From Chlorobiaceae bacterium (lineage in GTDB: Bacteria > Bacteroidota > Ignavibacteria > UBA10030 > SZUA-254): 64,000 bases of DNA. Both the position numbers and the translations under genes were made by a program. Positions 28,785 to 39,008 of this stretch are shown in pieces. Position 1 is the first letter of the stretch. Every line of letters begins with the position of its first letter. The notes beneath the pieces were generated by a model. That model ran no database searches. It worked only from the letters and a program-made list of their open reading frames with translations, and was not told the origin of the DNA. The DNA lies in NCBI GenBank assembly GCA_013824245.1, contig PNNN01000067.1:1-64000 (forward strand), in the 5' to 3' direction.

Positions 28785-30719
28785 ATGAAGAAACTAACTA
28801 CATACTTTGTCTTGATTGTTTTATCGTTTGTTATGTTAAATTCGATAAACGCTCAATCCGTTCCCCCTCCGCCCGCAAATCTGACCGTTGAACAACAAGG
28901 AGCAACTGCGAAACTCGCATGGAGTTTATCGCCTGGTGCTTCGTGGTACAAAATTTACAAATCGGTCGATTCTTCACCTTTTAATTTATTAATTACAATT
29001 CGCTCGAATAGCTTTTCCGACCCGGCTGTAAGTATAGGAAAAGTCTATCGATATTATGTTACAGCAGCTAATTACATAGGCGAAAGTTTACCCAGTAATG
29101 ATGTCGCGTTTGAACTTGGTGTACGACCGCCATCACTGATAAGGGGAATCATAAAAGGAAACATTGTCAACGATAGTTCCGGTTTTCCAATCGGCGGCGT
29201 TCGACTCCGTTTTTATAAAACTGACGGTTTTCTCTATTTCCGTGAAGCAAGAACTGATTCACTCGGTGATTATTCTATCCATATCGATACCGGTTCATAC
29301 TATATATATGCATCGAAATGGACCTATCAACCCGAATGGTTCGATAATGTTACGGAACGTGAAAACGCAACTTTAGTACCTGTTGCAAACAGGGATACGA
29401 GTATCGCAAACTTCGGATTAAAACCGATTGTTCCGCCAATCCCTCCGCGCTTGGTATCGATAAGCGGCATCGTTACCGATAGTATAACCGGTAATCCAAT
29501 TAAAGATGCGTTCGTGGTTTTCATGCGCTCGACCAGACAAATTCATTTAATCCAGAATCAAGAAGGTCATCTTTTTGGAAATCGGAACGAAACATTCATG
29601 ATTCCAGGTTTCGGAACTCTCATCGGGGTCATGCGCGTGGTTCGTACAACCGACGACGGATCGTATACTGCGTGGGTACCTGACAGCTTGAATTACATTA
29701 TGCTCGCTTTTAAACTCGGTTATATTCCTGAATTCTACAACAACAAACTCACACCGTATGATGCCGACCGGATTTTCCCGACAGCAAATATGACTGGTTT
29801 GAATTTCGATTTAGTGAGTAATCCAAACGCTCAAAATTCGGTTGCAGGTCAGGTAAAAAGTCTTGCTGGCGAGGGGGTATTGTCTAAGGTTGTGCTCTTC
29901 AAGAAAACACCGATCGGAGTTTTTCCGTTGCGATGCGGCATAACCGACACTAATGGAAATTATTCATTCGGTTATTTATATGCCGGCTATTATTATACGA
30001 AAGCGTATCCATTCTCTGCATACGCACCGGCGTGGCATTCGGTGGATAGCTGTGGAATTGGTTGTTGGGTAAACGCCGACAGTTTCTTTGTTGATGGCAA
30101 TACAACAGATATCGATATCTGCGTACAACCGATAACCATCAGCGGCTTTGCAAGTATCAGTGGAACTGTTAACGAATCCGGCAACGGGACAGAAGTTCAA
30201 GGCGCAACAGTTTATGCCGTATCACCTCTTTCAAATACTGTAGTTGGTTATGACATAACAGAACCGGATGGTACATTTGAAATACAAAATCTACCCCCAG
30301 GACTGTATCAGATGGTAGTTGATAAAGAAGGATATGCCGCTAACGACACACCTGTTTATTCTGTTGATGCCGTTAATAATTTTACTGTAAACGAAATTGA
30401 TCTGAGCATATCGAATGTTACGCTCGATGCGCCGGAAATTGAGAACGGAATGCCGACTAAATATCAGCTAAGTCAGAATTATCCGAATCCGTTCAATCCG
30501 GTCACCCATTTTCAATTCTCAATTGCTAATTCACAATTGACAATTCTGAAGGTGTATGATCTGCTGGGCAGAGAAGTAGTAACGCTTGTGAATGAAGTGA
30601 AGCAACCCGGTGCATATACTGTGAACTGGGATGCAAGTGTTTACCCAAGCGGTGTTTATTATTATCGATTGCAATCCGGCAGTTTTATTGAAACAAAGAA
30701 ATTAATTTTAATGAAATAA
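28785..30719 (+). CDS. T9SS-sorted secreted protein with FnIII and carboxypeptidase-regulatory-like repeats
   Basis: Signal peptide MKKLTTYFVLIVLSFVMLNSINAQ; FnIII-like domain; SISGTVNESGNGTEVQGATVYAV repeats; Por sorting domain YQLSQNYPNPFNPVTHFQFSIANSQLTILKVYDLLGREVVTLVNE... Confidence 0.9.
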   Translation: MKKLTTYFVLIVLSFVMLNSINAQSVPPPPANLTVEQQGATAKLAWSLSPGASWYKIYKSVDSSPFNLLITIRSNSFSDPAVSIGKVYRYYVTAANYIGESLPSNDVAFELGVRPPSLIRGIIKGNIVNDSSGFPIGGVRLRFYKTDGFLYFREARTDSLGDYSIHIDTGSYYIYASKWTYQPEWFDNVTERENATLVPVANRDTSIANFGLKPIVPPIPPRLVSISGIVTDSITGNPIKDAFVVFMRSTRQIHLIQNQEGHLFGNRNETFMIPGFGTLIGVMRVVRTTDDGSYTAWVPDSLNYIMLAFKLGYIPEFYNNKLTPYDADRIFPTANMTGLNFDLVSNPNAQNSVAGQVKSLAGEGVLSKVVLFKKTPIGVFPLRCGITDTNGNYSFGYLYAGYYYTKAYPFSAYAPAWHSVDSCGIGCWVNADSFFVDGNTTDIDICVQPITISGFASISGTVNESGNGTEVQGATVYAVSPLSNTVVGYDITEPDGTFEIQNLPPGLYQMVVDKEGYAANDTPVYSVDAVNNFTVNEIDLSISNVTLDAPEIENGMPTKYQLSQNYPNPFNPVTHFQFSIANSQLTILKVYDLLGREVVTLVNEVKQPGAYTVNWDASVYPSGVYYYRLQSGSFIETKKLILMK

Positions 30720-30739
30720 TTTGGATTTTATTGGTGGAT

Positions 30740-30777
30740 TACCGCCTCTTCGTTAAATAGCGGTGAGGCGGTATTTT
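30740..30777 (+). terminator. intrinsic terminator after T9SS gene
   Basis: TACCGCCTC...GAGGCGGTA stem followed by TTTT. Confidence 0.75.
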
Positions 30778-30830
30778 AAAAATTCCCTCAGGGTTTTTTT
30801 ATTCTAAGAAATATTTATTCATTGTAGAGT

Positions 30831-33692
30831 ATGCAATACGCCCGCTTAATAATATTTATACAATGTATTCTTTTTTCTTCCTTTTCTTCCGGCGCAGAAG
30901 AACGGCGTGGTAACCGTTTGCCCGTTCCGATTACCTGTTCAATTTTAAGCAAGAGTGCAACATTCAATTCAAACTCTCCTTTCCCGATCAATCGCTCTAT
31001 CCCAAACGTTCTAAAATCTCCCACATCAACAGTAATATTTCAGGAAGAATTCGACGGGGCTACCGGATTTCCACCGGTGGGATGGAAAACAGTTAATGCC
31101 GATGGTGGCGGAACAACGGGACCATGGTTTCAAGGTAATAATTCTATTTTTTATTCTTACAGCGGTGATGGATATGCTGCTGCTAATTATCAAGGAGCGG
31201 ATGACTTTTATATCGACGAGTGGCTGATATCTCCTCAGATTATCTCTATCTCTGAATTCGACACGCTTCAATTCTGGCATCAGTCTCCCGATTTTTCTGC
31301 ATGGGATGATTCACTCGAAGTTAGAATTTCTACAACCGATACTGCAGTTTCATCATTCACAATACGTTTGGGATATTTTAAAACCTCCACAAACGGTTGG
31401 TCGTTGATGCGATATCCACTAAAATATATTGTTCCCAGCGGAAGCAATATATTCATCGCTTTCAGATATCTTCTGTATAACGGCGGTGTATCCGGGTTAA
31501 GCTCGGATTATGTGGGACTTGATCTTGTACAGATATTAAGACCTCAGGTTGAAAAAGATATACAAGCACTATCCATAGATTATCCTTTTCAAAAAAGTAA
31601 AATTATTGAAGGATCGGTATTCACCCCGCTTGTCAGTTTTCGAAACGCCGGATTAGTACCCCAAGAAAATATCCCGGTAAAATTAAAAATTGTTGATCCT
31701 TCAGGTTTAGTATACGAAGACACATCTTCAATCTCTTCTTTAGCTGCCGAAGAAACTATTCAAATTGAATTTAACGATTATGCTCCTTTCGAATCCGGAG
31801 TTTATAAGATATCTGCCTATTCGAGTTTGGGAGACGATCAAAATATAAGCAATGATTCAATATCATCGTCGTTCCGTGGATCTGTTCTTCTCTCCGGAAC
31901 ATTTACGGTGGGAATTTCCGGGGATATTACCACACTTGCAACTGCATTTGATTCGCTCAATAATAATATTCTGTCGGGTGATGTTACTTTATCTCTGATT
32001 TCCCCTTTGTACACAGAACCGCCGCTCACATTGGGACCAATTGATTACGCATCTACTCCAACGCGGATTATTCTTAAAACAAGCGGAGAGCAAACATCAA
32101 CAATCAATGTCAATTCCACATCCGCGCAACCTTACGGCATTGCAATCCGCGGTACTTCAAATATAACCATCGATGGTTCAGACAATGCAACAAACAGCCG
32201 CAACATAACTCTCAATGCGATAGGGAAAAACGGAATGATCGGCATTTTCATAGGTGGAGTAGACGGCGCCTATGCAGATAGTAACATTATTCGAAATCTC
32301 ATTATTCGCACAGGAGCCGATTCCCTATCTACCTCGGATGGATACTATGGAGCATTACTTTATGGAAACAACATTTATTATCCAGATGCTGGAAACAGAA
32401 TTATCAATTGCGATATATCTAAACATGGCGCGGTTGGAATCGGCGTGCAGTGGCAATTAGGCAGTGTTATCGAGAATAACAGGATCCACGATTGGTTGCA
32501 AATATCGGGAGAAAACGATGTTCACGGCATCTGGCTTAGCGAAGGTGCAACAAACTCAACTGTCAGCGGTAATATCATCGGCAACATTCAAACTGCTGTA
32601 AATTATTTTTGGGCGTATGGAATCGAAAACGGCGTTGGTGAGGGATCAACTGTTAAAATATTTAATAATATGATCTATAATATTCTTGCAAAAGGTGCAG
32701 GCACAAATGTGAATTTCTCCCGCGCTGTTTACAGCAACAGCACGCTCAACTCAAACGATCAATATTATTATAACTCGATTTATCTTTCCGGACACGATTT
32801 TTCCACGAATTTAGAAAGTCGTTCGACAGGTTTCGAAATCTTGGGTGGAGCAAATCCGTTATTCCTCAATAATATAATTTACAACGATATAACTTTTACT
32901 CAGACTTCAACAGAAAATAAAGCTTACGGTATTTATATATCGGCGTTACCGGAAAATTTTATTTCAGATCATAACGATTTTTACACACCCGGGGTTCAAG
33001 GAGCGGTCGGTTATAACAACGAAAATCAAATATCGCTTATCGATTGGATCGATTCATTTTCTTCGTCAATCGATACGGCAAGTATTTCTGCCGATCCATT
33101 CTTCATCTCACCTCTAACCGGGAATTTGCATATCAACACAAGCTCCGCCTCATTGGTTAACGGTAAAGGAATCCCGATTTCCGGCATATCAATAGACATA
33201 GACGGAAACAGGCGAAGTGAAACGTTTCCCGATATAGGCGCTGATGAATTTTTACCGGGAGGCGTTGACGTGCAATCCACGTATCAATCAGGATGGAATC
33301 TAATATCTGTTCCGGTTGTGGTCGAAGATTTTCGTAAACATTCGATTTTTCCAACCGCCTCATCATCCGCATTTTCTTTTAATTCCGGCTATGTTTTGGC
33401 AGATACATTAGAAAACGGGAAAGGTTATTGGTTAAAATTTAGCACATTACAACAAGTTGGGTTCACCGGGGCACAGGTTAATTCCGATACAATCGATGTA
33501 AATCCCGGCTGGAATATAATCGGCTCAATTTCCGATACGGTGGATGTAACACAGATAATTCAAATCCCGCCTAATAATATCAGTTCAAAATTCTATAAAT
33601 ACGATTTTGCTTACTCTGAATCTTCTTTTATTGTACCGGGAAGAGCTTATTGGGTGAAGGCGAATACGGCGGGAAAACTAATCATCAAATAA
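30831..33692 (+). CDS. secreted protein with choice-of-anchor J-like domain and parallel beta-helix repeats
   Basis: EEFDGATGFPPVGWKTVNADGGG...DEWLISPQI; right-handed beta-helix region (NSTVSGNIIGNIQ...); C-terminal GWNLISVPV/GWNIIGSI repeats. Confidence 0.82.
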   Translation: MQYARLIIFIQCILFSSFSSGAEERRGNRLPVPITCSILSKSATFNSNSPFPINRSIPNVLKSPTSTVIFQEEFDGATGFPPVGWKTVNADGGGTTGPWFQGNNSIFYSYSGDGYAAANYQGADDFYIDEWLISPQIISISEFDTLQFWHQSPDFSAWDDSLEVRISTTDTAVSSFTIRLGYFKTSTNGWSLMRYPLKYIVPSGSNIFIAFRYLLYNGGVSGLSSDYVGLDLVQILRPQVEKDIQALSIDYPFQKSKIIEGSVFTPLVSFRNAGLVPQENIPVKLKIVDPSGLVYEDTSSISSLAAEETIQIEFNDYAPFESGVYKISAYSSLGDDQNISNDSISSSFRGSVLLSGTFTVGISGDITTLATAFDSLNNNILSGDVTLSLISPLYTEPPLTLGPIDYASTPTRIILKTSGEQTSTINVNSTSAQPYGIAIRGTSNITIDGSDNATNSRNITLNAIGKNGMIGIFIGGVDGAYADSNIIRNLIIRTGADSLSTSDGYYGALLYGNNIYYPDAGNRIINCDISKHGAVGIGVQWQLGSVIENNRIHDWLQISGENDVHGIWLSEGATNSTVSGNIIGNIQTAVNYFWAYGIENGVGEGSTVKIFNNMIYNILAKGAGTNVNFSRAVYSNSTLNSNDQYYYNSIYLSGHDFSTNLESRSTGFEILGGANPLFLNNIIYNDITFTQTSTENKAYGIYISALPENFISDHNDFYTPGVQGAVGYNNENQISLIDWIDSFSSSIDTASISADPFFISPLTGNLHINTSSASLVNGKGIPISGISIDIDGNRRSETFPDIGADEFLPGGVDVQSTYQSGWNLISVPVVVEDFRKHSIFPTASSSAFSFNSGYVLADTLENGKGYWLKFSTLQQVGFTGAQVNSDTIDVNPGWNIIGSISDTVDVTQIIQIPPNNISSKFYKYDFAYSESSFIVPGRAYWVKANTAGKLIIK

Positions 33693-33710
33693 TTTATTGA
33701 AGCTCGTGTT

Positions 33711-35873
33711 TCAAATCATCCCGCTTCTCTTTCTAAGGAACCATTCCAACGCGAAAAGGAATATTATCAGACCGGCTAAATATTTCCAGTTCCATAATTC
33801 AATTTCGTCAACCTTTATGATTTCTTTCGATTCAAATTTAACCTTACTCGATATTTCCGAAGAGAGCTGCTTTGCTTGCTCGATATCATTGTAACTGCCG
33901 CCGGTTCTATATGATATTTGCTGAAGAAGTGGCTTATTCATTTTCGTCTCAAGGAATTCTGCATTCGTTTGTCCCACTGTTAATTTTCCGCTATCGGCGC
34001 CAAGTAAAATATCATTATCCCTTGCAATGCCGCTAAAAGAATAATCGCCGCTGGCAAGATTTTCAAAACTACCTTCATATCGTCCATTGCCAACAGGGTT
34101 AAGCATTATCTCATCTCTTTGATGCAGACGGACGGTAACGTTTGCATTCTCCATCGGTCTCAGTTGGTCGTCGTATACTTCTGCCGTAAATTCAATCGGC
34201 TCCGAAGTTGTGTAAAATTCTTTACCCGGAACAATACAAACTTTCTTGTTATCATCCGGCGTGGTAAGCCATCTTACCGCGTTGTTTAAAAATAATGAAA
34301 GTAATTTATCTGTGCGATCATCGTTTTGTGATAACAGTTTCCACCGCCATAATCCATAGCCGGTAATACCAATAACTTTATAATGATTAATATTTCGAAT
34401 TCCAATCAACGGCTCGTTAATTCGAATATCTGAGCTTTCACAGCTTAGAATTATTTCCGCTTCCGGTTTCGCTTTAAAGATCGTTTTTGTTTTATAAATT
34501 GGCGGCATCTTCTGCCACGATTCGTAATCGATTCCGTTGCCCAAAGAAATAAGTGTATGCTTTTTTGCTTTCTCAGGTACCACACCTCGAATAAATATTT
34601 CATCGTTTCGTCCATCGGACCAGGAGAACGGAAGATATTGAGCTATAAAGGATAACTTTGAGTAATCGATATTTTTTGAATTAATAAATAAAAACGGCTT
34701 ATGATAATTTTCAATAACGGCGGCAACTTGAGTCAGCAATTTTTGAGATGTTGTTAAAGATGGATATCCGATTAATACAATGCAATCTGCACTATCGAGG
34801 AGTGGGGTAATGTTTGGCGAATCGTAATATTCATCTGTTGATTTTTGTATTATTGCATCAACTTGAAAATGCTCGTTTTCGCTCAGAGTTTGCCGGATCG
34901 CGGCAACATCAGAACTCGGCGCACCGGCTATCAGCAATACACGTATTTTGCTTCTCAATACTTTAACAAAAAACGATTGGGAGTTATTTTTTTCGGTTAA
35001 CTCGCCTGATAATTTAGATGCTTTTACGGTTAATTTCTTTGTTCCTTCTTTTTCGGGTTCAAAATATAAACGAACCGGATATTCTTTTGTACTTTTCTCA
35101 AGAGTAACTGTTGTGCGGTCTAATATTTTTGATCCCTCAGATAACACAATCTCAACATTTCCGTCTGAATAACCGGTACTTTTAATCCGTATGTCAACCG
35201 GCGTTCTCGCATTCGCGTAAGTAATATTATTTGTAACAGCGTGCAATACAACGATATCTTTTTGATCAATGGTATCTCCAACTCCCACCGTATAAATCGG
35301 GATCGACATTTCTTCGGTTGAATAAATGGGATTTTTTCCATCCGTATAATTTCCATCAGTGATTAAAACCACCGCCGATATATTTTGGGTCAATAAAGAA
35401 TCTTTCAGCGCTGAAAAGCTCGATGCAATATCGGTTGCCTCTCCTGAAAATGAAATAGAATTATTTGAGATGTCTGGAACTGTTTGAAGTTTTGAAGAAA
35501 ATGAATAATATTTCAACTGAATATTATTCGGGAAGCCATTAAGTGCCTCGCTCCGTAAATATTTTATTATCTTTTCAGATCTGCTTTCACCATTATCGTT
35601 CAGCATCATGCTTTGGGTGCCATCAACCAGTATTGCTACTGTTGGAGGTTGATTGCTGGATGATTTAAATCGGAGCGTAGGTTGAAAAAGTAATAAAATT
35701 AAACAGATTAAAGATGACGACCGTAATATGGAAAATAAAATCCGACTGCTTAACGGAACACGCGGAAGCGTGTAGCGGTAAAAGAAAAACCCGGCGGCAA
35801 CAGCAACAACAAGCTCAATGATTAAAACAAAAATATTTCCGTTCACAGCAAGTGAAATAGCAGATACGATCAT
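33711..35873 (-). CDS. VWA-domain membrane protein
   Basis: Two N-terminal TM helices, VWA-like VAILVDGTQSMML...AVVLITDGNYTDG, C-terminal TM; ORF opens at 35945, Met at 35873 preferred. Confidence 0.82.
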   Translation of the reverse strand: MIVSAISLAVNGNIFVLIIELVVAVAAGFFFYRYTLPRVPLSSRILFSILRSSSLICLILLLFQPTLRFKSSSNQPPTVAILVDGTQSMMLNDNGESRSEKIIKYLRSEALNGFPNNIQLKYYSFSSKLQTVPDISNNSISFSGEATDIASSFSALKDSLLTQNISAVVLITDGNYTDGKNPIYSTEEMSIPIYTVGVGDTIDQKDIVVLHAVTNNITYANARTPVDIRIKSTGYSDGNVEIVLSEGSKILDRTTVTLEKSTKEYPVRLYFEPEKEGTKKLTVKASKLSGELTEKNNSQSFFVKVLRSKIRVLLIAGAPSSDVAAIRQTLSENEHFQVDAIIQKSTDEYYDSPNITPLLDSADCIVLIGYPSLTTSQKLLTQVAAVIENYHKPFLFINSKNIDYSKLSFIAQYLPFSWSDGRNDEIFIRGVVPEKAKKHTLISLGNGIDYESWQKMPPIYKTKTIFKAKPEAEIILSCESSDIRINEPLIGIRNINHYKVIGITGYGLWRWKLLSQNDDRTDKLLSLFLNNAVRWLTTPDDNKKVCIVPGKEFYTTSEPIEFTAEVYDDQLRPMENANVTVRLHQRDEIMLNPVGNGRYEGSFENLASGDYSFSGIARDNDILLGADSGKLTVGQTNAEFLETKMNKPLLQQISYRTGGSYNDIEQAKQLSSEISSKVKFESKEIIKVDEIELWNWKYLAGLIIFLFALEWFLRKRSGMI

Positions 35874-35877
35874 ATTT

Positions 35878-37986
35878 TTACCGTATGAATACCATTTTCT
35901 TTGTAACGCTGGTTGTAGAAGTAGATAGCCGATAGAAATATACACCCGAAGGAGAACGCGATGCGTTCCAGAGAACTGAATTGCGACCCGGGTTATATAT
36001 ACCGTTTGCTATTTCGTCGATTTCTTCTCCCAGAATATTATAAATTTTTATGACAACTCTTTCTGTCCTTGTTAAATAGAAAGGAATTATTGTCATATTC
36101 CCCGGAATCCAACCGCCGGGAAAACTTTGATTTGAAGAAAACGGGTTCGGAAAATTTTGTTCAAGCGCGATCGATTTTGGGTTTATCGGTTCCTGTTGTA
36201 ATCCGGGGATTCCGTAATAAATCCACCAAAACCGGTTCAGCGAAGGAGCCGGAGTCTGATATTTTTTTCCGGAACTGTCGCTTGCTGTGATATAAAAATT
36301 AATTGTTGTACCTAATTGTTCCTCCGGAATTTCAACTATGTACTTTCCCGATGTTGTGAAAAATGCCGATGAGTCGAACATCATTGGCAATATTTGCTCG
36401 GTGCTGCTTCCTGCTGTAAAGTGAATTAATACGCTATCGGGATTCAAACCGTATGAAGACAATGCGGTTACAGATACGATAGTTTTCCCTGAAAGGACAG
36501 TTACGACCGGTTCATTTCCAAAAATCGGTCCAAAATATGTCGCCGCACGGAACGCATCTACCAAACCCCATCCAAGAAAATTATTTGGGAACGTTGGAAA
36601 GTTAAGCGTATCGATATGCCTTGCAGTTTCACGAATTGCATCACGGATTTGGATTGGAGTAAGTTCCGGTCGGGCAGAAAGAATCAAACCCGATGCACCG
36701 GCGACGAGCGGCGTGGATACAGAATTCCCCTGCGATGATCCGTATGTTGCAGGTCCAGGAACTGTTGCGTGATACACCCCGACAGCAAGTGCAACAACAT
36801 CAGGTTTAATCCTTCCGTCGTTGGTAGGTCCGGTAGAACTGGATGTCCATAAATGTAAATTATTATTTTTATCGAACTCAACACCGCCGACAGAAATAAT
36901 GCTATCGGCATCAGCCGGTGTTAGCAATGTTCCTTCTATACCGTTTCCATTTCCTTCGTTTCCCATCGATGTACATACAAGAACGCCAAGTTGTGCAGCG
37001 CGCGCCGCCGCACGTGCCACAAAGGAAGTTTTACCATTAAAATCACCATACGACCAAAAATATCCGGTTCCATCATCAAATATATCATAACCAACCGAGC
37101 TGCTAATAACATCAACGCCAGAAGCTTCCATCCGTTCAATTCCAGCCACCCAGTTATCTTCTTCCCGAATTGTTTCACTTGGGATGTATTCGGTTTTTCC
37201 TAAAAAGAATTCCGAGTCGAATGATGCGCCGATAAGTTTACCCGGCTGATAACCGGCGATGATAGAAAACGTGAGCGTTCCGTGTGCATCCTGATTGTTG
37301 CTGTCGTTCTGCTCGTTCGCGGTATTGTTGTCGTTAAAAATAAAATCGTGCTCTGCAATTACTTTGCGAGAACTGAGCGCTTCATGCGTTTTCCACCTAA
37401 AACCGGTATCAAGTAATCCGATCCGTACACCCTTGCCTGTTATCCCAAGGGTGTGAAGAGGTAGCGCATTTATCGCATTCAACTGTGTTGCAGATATACC
37501 GTAATCCAACGATTGTTGATTCATGATCGTTGGTTGATCATCACCTTTTTTTTGTTGAATAGATTTCCCGCGAAAAATTATTACCGGTAGTATTTTTTGA
37601 ACAAACGAAAATTTTGTGATTTCATTTTTTAAAGTTGATGAGAGATAAAAACTTGCAGCGTTCATCCAACGGCTTTTGCGGCAAAGGATTCCGCCCATTT
37701 GTTCAATAGATTTTAGATAAGATTCATAAATCGGAAGGTCTGCCGCATCTGTTAAATTACCGGTAGGTAATGTTTTTGCCCGGCGTATTAAAGCGTATTC
37801 GTCGAGATACGATTCAGCAATTTCGCTTTCACGTGAACCTTTTTGAAGTTGACCTGTGGATGGAATTGCAGAACCCTTATCGGTAAAAAACACCCAATAT
37901 TTTTCTTTCTGACCGAATGCGTCTGCGGTCAGAGTCAATAGAATAATTTCAAATAGAAAAATATGCCTAAGAAGGCGTAGAGACAT
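35878..37986 (-). CDS. S8 subtilisin-like serine protease with T9SS sorting domain
   Basis: Catalytic Asp IGLLDTGF, His DAHGTLTFSIIAG, Ser GNSVSTPLVAGASG; C-terminal LEQNFPNPFSSN...GVYFYRLSTSTTSVTKKMVFIR. Confidence 0.92.
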   Translation of the reverse strand: MSLRLLRHIFLFEIILLTLTADAFGQKEKYWVFFTDKGSAIPSTGQLQKGSRESEIAESYLDEYALIRRAKTLPTGNLTDAADLPIYESYLKSIEQMGGILCRKSRWMNAASFYLSSTLKNEITKFSFVQKILPVIIFRGKSIQQKKGDDQPTIMNQQSLDYGISATQLNAINALPLHTLGITGKGVRIGLLDTGFRWKTHEALSSRKVIAEHDFIFNDNNTANEQNDSNNQDAHGTLTFSIIAGYQPGKLIGASFDSEFFLGKTEYIPSETIREEDNWVAGIERMEASGVDVISSSVGYDIFDDGTGYFWSYGDFNGKTSFVARAAARAAQLGVLVCTSMGNEGNGNGIEGTLLTPADADSIISVGGVEFDKNNNLHLWTSSSTGPTNDGRIKPDVVALAVGVYHATVPGPATYGSSQGNSVSTPLVAGASGLILSARPELTPIQIRDAIRETARHIDTLNFPTFPNNFLGWGLVDAFRAATYFGPIFGNEPVVTVLSGKTIVSVTALSSYGLNPDSVLIHFTAGSSTEQILPMMFDSSAFFTTSGKYIVEIPEEQLGTTINFYITASDSSGKKYQTPAPSLNRFWWIYYGIPGLQQEPINPKSIALEQNFPNPFSSNQSFPGGWIPGNMTIIPFYLTRTERVVIKIYNILGEEIDEIANGIYNPGRNSVLWNASRSPSGVYFYRLSTSTTSVTKKMVFIR

Positions 37987-38002
37987 ATTACAGAAATTTC
38001 TG

Positions 38003-39007
38003 TTAAATGGCTTGAAGTAGTTTTTCAATGATTTGAATAGGAGTAACGCTTTCAGCTTCGGCGTTAAAATTTGGAACAATGCGATGCCGAAGAACGGGAG
38101 CAACAACTTTCCGAACGTCTTCGATGTCCGGTGTGTGCCTGCCGTCTAAGATTGCGCGTGTTTTTGCACCAAGGATAAGATACTGCGATGCTCTGGGACC
38201 GGCGCCCCAGCGCAGCCATTCTTTAATAAACTGCGGAGATGTTGATTCGCCGGGTCTGGTTTTTGTAACAACATTGACCGCATACTCTAAAACATTTTCA
38301 GCTACAGGAACGCGGCGCACTAATTCTTGAAAGAAGAGAATCTCATCCCTGTTTAATATATGTTTAAGTGAAGGTGCGTACATACTTGTTGTTGACCGGA
38401 CTATCTGCACCTCTTCTTTCACAGTCGGATAATCGAGCCAGAGATTGAACATAAAACGATCGAGTTGAGCTTCGGGAAGAGGATATGTTCCTTCCTGTTC
38501 AATCGGGTTTTGTGTTGCCAGTACAAAAAAAGGTTCTTCGAGAAGAAATTTTTGTCCGGCTGCCGTTACATGGTGCTCTTGCATTGCTTCGAGCAATGCC
38601 GCCTGAGTTTTGGGAGGAGTGCGGTTGATTTCATCCGCCAGAAGAATATTTGCAAAGACCGGACCTTTGACGAATCGAAATGATTTTGAACCCGTGGCAC
38701 GATCGTCTTCGATAACTTCTGTTCCGGTGATATCGCTCGGCATCAGATCGGGAGTAAACTGGATGCGGTTGAATCGTAAGTCGAGCACTTCTGCGAGCGT
38801 TTTGATTAGAAGCGTTTTCGCCAATCCCGGAACTCCAACAAGCAAGCAATGCCCGCGGGCAAGCAGGGAAATTATCAGTTGCTCGACAATTTGATTTTGT
38901 CCGACTATTGCTTTCGCGATTTCATCTTTAATTTGCTCGAAAGATTCTTTAAGCGCGGCAACAGCTTCAACATCGTTGAGTTGTTGTATTTCTTTTTGTG
39001 TTTTCAC
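38003..39007 (-). CDS. MoxR-family AAA ATPase
   Basis: GHCLLVGVPGLAKTLLIKTLAEVL, LADEINRTPPKTQAALLEAMQEHHVT, FVLATQNPIEQEGTYPLPEAQLDRF. Confidence 0.95.
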   Translation of the reverse strand: MKTQKEIQQLNDVEAVAALKESFEQIKDEIAKAIVGQNQIVEQLIISLLARGHCLLVGVPGLAKTLLIKTLAEVLDLRFNRIQFTPDLMPSDITGTEVIEDDRATGSKSFRFVKGPVFANILLADEINRTPPKTQAALLEAMQEHHVTAAGQKFLLEEPFFVLATQNPIEQEGTYPLPEAQLDRFMFNLWLDYPTVKEEVQIVRSTTSMYAPSLKHILNRDEILFFQELVRRVPVAENVLEYAVNVVTKTRPGESTSPQFIKEWLRWGAGPRASQYLILGAKTRAILDGRHTPDIEDVRKVVAPVLRHRIVPNFNAEAESVTPIQIIEKLLQAI

Positions 39008-39008
39008 T

